From an uncultured Shewanella sp. (GTDB lineage: Bacteria > Pseudomonadota > Gammaproteobacteria > Enterobacterales > Shewanellaceae): a stretch of 64,000 nucleotides of DNA. The position numbers and the translations under genes were made by a program. The stretch spans positions 1 through 64,000 of the forward strand of contig NZ_CANLKR010000006.1 in assembly GCF_947491715.1 (NCBI RefSeq), in the 5' to 3' direction. Below are positions 59,601 to 64,000 of this stretch, piece by piece (positions within the stretch are counted from its first letter, which is position 1; every line of letters starts with the position of its first letter). Under the pieces are notes generated by a model, which saw only the letters and a program-made list of their open reading frames with translations, searched no databases and was not told where the DNA came from.

Positions 59601-60537
59601 TGCAACTTTACCGCTGCAAATTCTTTTTGAAGCACCGACTATCGAAAAACTCGCCCGCAAGCTGTCCATTACCCATCTCGATCCCATTTCACGATTCATT
59701 CCACTATCAAAATCAGGCAATAAAACCCCTATTTATTGCTGGCCGGGTTTAGGTGGCTACCCAATGAATTTACGACTATTGGCTGAAAAGTCAGCTCAAA
59801 ACCGTCCTTTTTATGGCGTACAGGCTCAAGGGATCAATTCAGGAGAAACCCCTTATCCCACAATAAAAGTCATGGCTGCAACTGATATAAAAATGCTGAA
59901 GTCAATACAGCCAAAAGGTCCATATACATTATGGGGTTATTCATTTGGTGCAAGAGTTGCTTTTGAGGTTGCTTATCAACTAGAAAAAGCAGGTGAGATT
60001 GTCGAAAACTTATTTCTAATCGCACCAGGATCACCAACATTACAAACACAAACAGAATCAATGAGTCACAACCGCCCCACGTTTGACAATAAAGCTTTCG
60101 TCACCATTTTGTTTTCAGTCTTTGCTCATAACATTAATAGTCCCGCATTAAAAGAATGCTTAAAGGTCAGTAAAGATGAACAGAGTTTTGCTCACTTTAT
60201 CTGCTCCCGTTATCGACATTTGGATATAAATCTTGTTACTCGAATAACTGAGATTGTTAGGCAAACCTATGAGTTTGAATATAACTTTAGAGAACTGAAT
60301 GACAGAAAAATAAACGCAAATATCAGTATTTTTAAAGCTCAAGGAGATGATTATTCTTTCCTAGAAAATCGTCACCAATTTACGACTCAACCGCCCAGTA
60401 TCATCAATCTACAATCAGATCATTATCAGTTATTACAACCATCTGGTGTCAACGAACTCGTTGCTGAAATTCAGTCTTTAAAAGCAAAACAATTGTATGC
60501 AACCGAATCATTCCCTTTATTGAAAGAAGCCGTATAA
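56608..60537 (+). CDS. indC: Single-module NRPS of indigoidine-synthetase type (A-Ox-T-TE)
   Basis: A 1309-residue synthetase matching IndC/BpsA in layout and length. The adenylation domain has YTSGSTGKPKG (about 181), YGPTECT (about 321), YKTGDL (about 413) and RGFRIELDEI (about 441). An FMN oxidase domain is inserted before the last adenylation motif (about 540-880, with YGYASPGALYATQMYFEMHR at about 609), then NGKIDHK (about 924). The T domain has GGNSL with the pantetheine Ser (about 982), and the thioesterase has PGLGGYP and GYSFGAR (about 1110). IndC cyclises and oxidises L-glutamine and two rings join to blue indigoidine; glutamine use here is assumed. Several in-frame ATGs lie at 56608-56647, and the last has GGAAAT ahead, so the true start is unsure. 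A separate Sfp-type activating enzyme is needed. Confidence 0.9.
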   Translation: MDIKMTSNMEITQMTTINTLNVSKTECLPELFEKQLNKNPEHTAVIFEHEQLTYRELAQSSNEVASYLQSLGVVSDVCIGIFTDPSLELMIGTWGIIRSGAAYLPLSPEYPEERLKYMIEDSGIKIIYCLTNLKTKLASIISDDILIVTSKDVSNFVSNQKSQTSLPIKKQLNKNNLAYIIYTSGSTGKPKGVMIEHQSIVNQMLWLKKEFNFNNQSIILQKTPMSFDAAQWEILALCFGATVVVGSPGIYRDPEGLIKTIIRHQVTSFQGVPTLLQALFDTVGCHDCHSLSHIFSGGETLTKHLSKQCFDTLPNCNLINLYGPTECTINSSAFIVNKDTLTEGANSISIGKPVANTQYYILDSKAAMVSPGEIGELYVAGVQLARGYLHLPEMTAERFIDNPFSVSSSDKKLYKTGDLAFWNPDGSVQFSGRADNQIKLRGFRIELDEIRLAIEDHNWIKNAAMLIKHDSRTGFQNLIACIELNKKEAALMDQGKQNAHHQSKSSKLQVKAQLANKGCREEEQLKNKPVIHLVGKKATEEQEEKVFARKTYRFFEGNDIAKEDLIQLLNPKKNHTNISTLNSLTFNRLSEILRYFGQFISPERLLPKYGYASPGALYATQMYFEMHRIAGIASGIYYYHPIHHQLVLIHALPEHNTADIKIHFMGKKQAIEPVYQNNIQEVLEMETGHILGLFDNVLPHYGLSIGQAIFTPSIKQSLDCAAEDYYLGTFNLKPAAQETQTSAIDVYIQSHQGKIADLPAGLYQVKNKELIKISDEIIQKKHVIAINQQVYSRSSFGISLVSKETRQWLNYITLGRKLQQLQMNDMNLGLMSSGYSSKSGNDLPSSIQMKNILSGMNEAMPAFYFCIGGSISDEQRISKGMKEDTTHMKGPVEMLKEDLLNLLPNYMVPNKIIIMDHLPLTSNGKIDHKTLADSKEVNTQSANKPFIAPRTQDEEQIAEIWKQAMKWDAVSVQDDFFESGGNSLMAVSMINKINKKFNATLPLQILFEAPTIEKLARKLSITHLDPISRFIPLSKSGNKTPIYCWPGLGGYPMNLRLLAEKSAQNRPFYGVQAQGINSGETPYPTIKVMAATDIKMLKSIQPKGPYTLWGYSFGARVAFEVAYQLEKAGEIVENLFLIAPGSPTLQTQTESMSHNRPTFDNKAFVTILFSVFAHNINSPALKECLKVSKDEQSFAHFICSRYRHLDINLVTRITEIVRQTYEFEYNFRELNDRKINANISIFKAQGDDYSFLENRHQFTTQPPSIINLQSDHYQLLQPSGVNELVAEIQSLKAKQLYATESFPLLKEAV

Positions 60538-60547
60538 GGAAATATCA

Positions 60548-60772
60548 ATGCCACATATCAGTGTTAAGTACTTTCCAATAGCAATGAGCGAACAGAAAAA
60601 AATGAAATTGATACAAACAGTAACGAGTGCAATACAAGATGCATTCGTATGTAAAGAAAACATAATTTCCATTTCATTAGAACCCGTTGAGTCTCACCAG
60701 TGGAATGAAAACGTTTTCATTCCAGAAATAGAAAATAAATGCCAATTTCTGTGTAAAAAACCAAATTACTAA
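60548..60772 (+). CDS. PptA-like tautomerase
   Basis: A 74-residue member of the 4-oxalocrotonate tautomerase superfamily. The start PHISVKYFP gives Pro as residue 1 after Met removal, the catalytic base of the family. The rest ([20 protein letters not shown], about 35-54, and FLCKKPNY at the end) resembles E. coli PptA (YdcE). It starts 10 bp after the synthetase stop. A tautomerase beside an enzyme that makes enolisable dione rings is chemically sensible: it may isomerise the cyclised glutamine product. It should not be confused with a phosphopantetheinyl transferase. Confidence 0.8.
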   Translation: MPHISVKYFPIAMSEQKKMKLIQTVTSAIQDAFVCKENIISISLEPVESHQWNENVFIPEIENKCQFLCKKPNY

Positions 60773-60794
60773 TTTAAAGATTAAGGATATCAAA

Positions 60795-61757
60795 ATGAAA
60801 AACACTCAAAATGCATCAATTCCGTTAATATTTAGCGAAGAAGTCAAAGCAGCACTCAATCAAGGTAAACCTGTCGTGGCTTTAGAATCTAATGTCATCA
60901 CCCATGGTTTACCTTATCCTCAAAATGTCATTACAGCTAAAAAAGTTGAAGCTGCAGTAAGAAAAGGTGGCGCAGTACCAGCGACTATCGGTATTGATAA
61001 AGGTCAATTTCTTATCGGTATGGATGATGAATACATAGAACGTTTTGCAACAACACCAAACATTCCCAAAGTCAGCAGTCGTGACCTGCCTATTATTCTC
61101 GCTCAAGGAAAAATGGGCGCAACAACCGTGGCCTCCTCCATCGTTGCAGCAGAATTGGCCAATATTCCCTTTTTCTCATCCGCTGGAATTGGTGGCGTAC
61201 ATAGAGGGGCAGAGGACACTATGGATATTTCATCGGACCTTATTCAATTCACACATTCAAAGGTAGCAGTTGTATGCGCTGGTGCGAAAAACATTCTGGA
61301 TATTGGCTTAACAATGGAATTTCTAGAAACACATTGTGTTCCCGTTATTTCATATCAATTTGATGACTTTCCTGCTTTTTACTGTCGCTCAAGTGGCTTC
61401 AAGAGCCCACACCGTCTTGATGATGAGTCTGATATAGCCAAAGCCATTGAACTGTACTGGGGATTAGGTCGAAACAGCTCAATACTAATCAGTACTCCGA
61501 CTAAAGAGGCAGATGCCATTAATAGTCAAGATGTCGATGCTGAAATAAATAAAGCCATAATCAAAGCGAAGCAAGAAGGAATAACCGGTAATGGGATCAC
61601 TAAATACATTATGCGAGCAATTGATAAAGTGACTGCTGGACGTTCAGCCGAAGCCAATATGGCAGTATTAATCAATACCGCTGAAGTGGCAGGAAAACTC
61701 GCAGCCGCGCACGCGACATACAAGAACACAAACCAAGAATTAAAAACAGCCTGCTAA
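60795..61757 (+). CDS. psuG: Pseudouridine-5'-phosphate glycosidase (IndA type)
   Basis: Makes or cleaves the C-glycosidic bond between a pyrimidine-like ring and ribose 5-phosphate. The 320-residue protein shows [16 protein letters not shown] (about 31-46), [13 protein letters not shown] (about 60-72), [19 protein letters not shown] (about 134-152) and [20 protein letters not shown] (about 159-178) with the catalytic lysine, all typical of PsuG. In indigoidine clusters this family is called IndA, and in Streptomyces minimycin synthesis a relative forms a C-nucleoside, as I recall. No PsuK kinase or IndB phosphatase gene is within the window. It follows the tautomerase after 22 bp. Confidence 0.92.
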   Translation: MKNTQNASIPLIFSEEVKAALNQGKPVVALESNVITHGLPYPQNVITAKKVEAAVRKGGAVPATIGIDKGQFLIGMDDEYIERFATTPNIPKVSSRDLPIILAQGKMGATTVASSIVAAELANIPFFSSAGIGGVHRGAEDTMDISSDLIQFTHSKVAVVCAGAKNILDIGLTMEFLETHCVPVISYQFDDFPAFYCRSSGFKSPHRLDDESDIAKAIELYWGLGRNSSILISTPTKEADAINSQDVDAEINKAIIKAKQEGITGNGITKYIMRAIDKVTAGRSAEANMAVLINTAEVAGKLAAAHATYKNTNQELKTAC

Positions 61758-61839
61758 CAATTGTGAAAAATCGGGGCTAAGTAGCTAATCATGCCCCACA
61801 TTTAATTCAAAGTTACTAAGTTTTAAAAGGAATTGATTC

Positions 61840-62934
61840 ATGAAAAATTATCGCTGGTTGGTTACCATCACCACTATTTTAGTCGCAAGCTTCTCGATTG
61901 CTTCTTATAAAAATGACCTGCAAGCTGCACACGCACAACAAAATGCAGGAGAGCAAGCTGCAACCGTTGAAGCCATGCATGTATTGCAAGTCCCTCATCA
62001 ACAAACAACCTCTGTCAGTGGCATCAGTCAATCCATGCAAATCATCAAAGTAAGTAATGAATTAGCAGGGAAGATAACCCAACTTAATTTTGCTTCAGGA
62101 GAATATGTCAAAAAAGGTCAAATATTGCTTGAACTAGACCATAGCCAAGAAAAAGCTCAATTAATTGCAGCTAAAGCAAAACTATCACTGGCTAAAAAGA
62201 TGTTGCATAGATATAAAATTTTACAAAAAAGTCAAAAGATTAGTGAGGATATCGTCGATAAAGCAATCGCTGAACTACGCATAACAGAATCTAACTTAGC
62301 CGTCTTAGAATCAACCATTAGCAAAAAAATTATTCGTGCCCCTTTTCGAGCAAAAGCCGGAATACATAATTTACAAGTTGGGCAATATATTGAAAGTAAC
62401 AGTCAAATTACGCATTTAATCGGGATAAACCAATACTCATGGATAGACTTCAGTGTGCCACAGGTTTATGCGGAACTTAAAGCTGGCGCTTTAGTCTCTG
62501 TCTCATTGAATGGTCACAATCAAGCAACCGCATTCGCTGAAATAGTCTCAGCTGAAGCCATGCTGACACACGGTTCTCGCCACCTGAAATACCGTGCAAA
62601 AATCGCCAATGAAGAATTATTTTTAAAGCATAATCAACTTGTCAAAGTGACCATACCCATAACGGAAAAAAGTCAAAAAATCATCATCCCCAATCTCGCT
62701 ATCATCAAGAGTCAAATCGGTGATTATGTGTATATTTTAAAGGAAGAAGATGGAATCCATCGCGCCCATAAACAAACTGTGACCTTGGGTGAAAGAATTG
62801 GGGACCAAGTGATTGTAGAGCAAGGTCTTAAACTCGGTGATTATATTGCCAATAAAGGCGCATTTAAGTTACGCCCTGGACTCAAAACCTTCATCTCACC
62901 TTCTGAAACATTAATTTCGGAGGTTAAAATATGA
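61840..62934 (+). CDS. RND efflux periplasmic adaptor (membrane fusion protein)
   Basis: A 364-residue adaptor linking an inner-membrane RND pump to an outer-membrane channel. An N-terminal signal/anchor (about 4-22) is followed by a lipoyl half-motif (LAGKITQLNFASGEYVKKGQ, about 72-91), a coiled-coil hairpin (about 100-165), the second lipoyl half (IIRAPFRAKAGIHNLQVGQY, about 164-183) and beta-barrel and membrane-proximal domains. Its TGA overlaps the next ATG (ATGA at 62931-62934). It lies 80 bp after psuG, probably in the same arm, suggesting export of the product or of a toxic intermediate. Confidence 0.92.
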   Translation: MKNYRWLVTITTILVASFSIASYKNDLQAAHAQQNAGEQAATVEAMHVLQVPHQQTTSVSGISQSMQIIKVSNELAGKITQLNFASGEYVKKGQILLELDHSQEKAQLIAAKAKLSLAKKMLHRYKILQKSQKISEDIVDKAIAELRITESNLAVLESTISKKIIRAPFRAKAGIHNLQVGQYIESNSQITHLIGINQYSWIDFSVPQVYAELKAGALVSVSLNGHNQATAFAEIVSAEAMLTHGSRHLKYRAKIANEELFLKHNQLVKVTIPITEKSQKIIIPNLAIIKSQIGDYVYILKEEDGIHRAHKQTVTLGERIGDQVIVEQGLKLGDYIANKGAFKLRPGLKTFISPSETLISEVKI

Positions 62935-64000
62935 AACACATTATGCAAAACAATAAATTAATGGACATTTTTATCCATAAACCCATTCTATCAATCGTAC
63001 TGTCATTGTTGATCTGCTTTGCGGGACTATGGGCAATAAAAAGTATTTCAGTACAGCAGTTTCCTAAAATTGAAAGTGCTTCCCTTATCATCAATACGAC
63101 CTACACAGGTGCATCAGCAAAAGTAGTGAAAGGTTTCATCAGTGAGCCTATTGAACGTGTTGCAGCAACAGTTCCAGGTGTCGAATATGTAGAGTCAATG
63201 ACAAAAGCAGGGCAAAGCACCGTTACGGCATGGCTAAAGCTCAATAATAATAGTACTGCAGCACTCGCAGAGTTAACAGCACGATTGAGTCAAGTGCAGT
63301 TTGAGTTACCCGCTGAAGCACAAGATCCAGTCGTATCCGTTAAACGTACAGATAGACCTTTTGCACTTTTTTACCTCAATATTGAAAATGACAATGTATC
63401 ATTATCCAAATTAACGGATTATTTAAATAGAGAAGTCACTCCAGTCATTAATAGTATCGACGGTGTTCAAAAAGCAGAAATTGAAGGCGGCCGCATTCCA
63501 GCAATGAAAGTATGGCTCAATGCTGATCGCATGAGTATGGTCAATGTCAGTGCAGATGAAGTGTATACGGCGCTAGCCAACAATAATGCAATCGCAACCT
63601 TAGGTTATACAGAGACGAATAAGCAACGCATTGATATTGTTTCAAATACTCAAGTATCCAGTATTGTTGATTTTGAAAACCTCATTGTCAAACATATCAA
63701 TGATAAGAATATTTACCTTAAAGATGTAGCGAAAATAGAGCTCGCATCTGAAGCAGCGACAGTAACCGCAAGGCTCAATCAAAACAATACCGCTTACATT
63801 GCCGTTTGGCCATTGCCTGGTGCAAATGAAATTGATGTGGGTGACAGGTTATACCAAGTTATTGATGAAATTAATCCAAGACTGCCACAAGGGCTAAAAA
63901 TTAATTTTGCTTATGATGGCACTCTCTATATGCGTGATGCTTTAAAAGAAATCATCACCACATTAATTGAAACGGTTGTGCTAGTAGGTATAGTGGTTCT
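62931..64000 (+). CDS. RND-family efflux pump, inner-membrane subunit (partial, 5' part)
   Basis: The frame is open from the ATG at 62931 to the window end (356 codons; the complete protein should be about 1020). The start FIHKPILSIVLSLLICFAG (first membrane helix), VQQFPKIESASLIINTTYTG, EPIERVAATVPGVEYVES and the NREVTPVINSIDGVQKAEI porter segment are typical of the HAE-1/AcrB type. The ribosome site GGAGG lies inside the end of the adaptor gene. Substrate unknown; location suggests the product of the synthetase locus. Confidence 0.93.
   Translation, partial: MKHIMQNNKLMDIFIHKPILSIVLSLLICFAGLWAIKSISVQQFPKIESASLIINTTYTGASAKVVKGFISEPIERVAATVPGVEYVESMTKAGQSTVTAWLKLNNNSTAALAELTARLSQVQFELPAEAQDPVVSVKRTDRPFALFYLNIENDNVSLSKLTDYLNREVTPVINSIDGVQKAEIEGGRIPAMKVWLNADRMSMVNVSADEVYTALANNNAIATLGYTETNKQRIDIVSNTQVSSIVDFENLIVKHINDKNIYLKDVAKIELASEAATVTARLNQNNTAYIAVWPLPGANEIDVGDRLYQVIDEINPRLPQGLKINFAYDGTLYMRDALKEIITTLIETVVLVGIVV

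Noticed and set aside
60548..60772. Reading the PptA-like gene as the phosphopantetheinyl transferase of the synthetase
   Set aside because: PptA here is the tautomerase family name. The protein is 74 residues with Pro1 and has no Sfp motifs.

Overview
The window looks like chromosomal DNA of a marine gammaproteobacterium of the Shewanella type. The evidence is the gene set and order def-fmt-rsmB-trkA-trkH, yigZ-trkH-hemG, pepQ, fadB-fadA, tusA, tag and glyQ-glyS. From memory this is the neighbourhood of the replication origin in Shewanella. Three parS-like ParB sites within 3.9 kb (38419, 40974, 42267) agree with an origin-proximal position. I see no rRNA, tRNA, CRISPR array or complete insertion sequence.

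Layout. 1-1746: a gene tail, a perfect 306-bp tandem duplication and a small membrane protein. 1747-7402: the def-fmt-rsmB-trkA-trkH operon. 7403-10430: an AT-rich stretch with a MITE-like element and a secreted DNase. 10468-20116: a seven-gene minus-strand operon encoding a urea-channel/M23 fusion, a TPR protein, a long Orn/Lys/Arg decarboxylase, an ATP-grasp enzyme, a C45-type Ntn hydrolase, an outer-membrane barrel and a second TPR protein. It sits behind a promoter with a good Fur box. I recognise the families but not the pathway, and this is one of the two best candidates for an undescribed system. 20520-28303: a short-chain fatty acid carrier, hemG, a second trkH, yigZ, pepQ, an unknown secreted protein and two MITE-like families. 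28451-46284: fatty acid oxidation (fadBA, fadH), tryptophan breakdown (kynA, kynU), ybaK, tusA, a large amidohydrolase, tag and glyQS. 46478-51397: a GH17-like lipoprotein, a small secreted protein and an aromatic amino acid permease.

51734-64000 is an indigoidine-type biosynthetic locus. One arm encodes a TrpF-like protein without the catalytic cysteine, a eukaryote-like uracil phosphoribosyltransferase, a PecM-like exporter and an Old Yellow Enzyme. The other arm encodes a single-module A-Ox-T-TE synthetase (IndC type), a PptA-like tautomerase, a pseudouridine-5'-phosphate glycosidase (IndA type) and the start of an RND efflux system. A PecS/UrtR-like MarR regulator is divergent from the synthetase. 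Copies of one imperfect palindrome (TATCTTnACGTnAAGATA-like) lie at the promoters of both arms, so one regulator probably controls the whole locus. The phosphoribosyl-handling enzymes suggest a product beyond plain indigoidine, perhaps a C-nucleoside or ribosylated derivative. That last step is inference.
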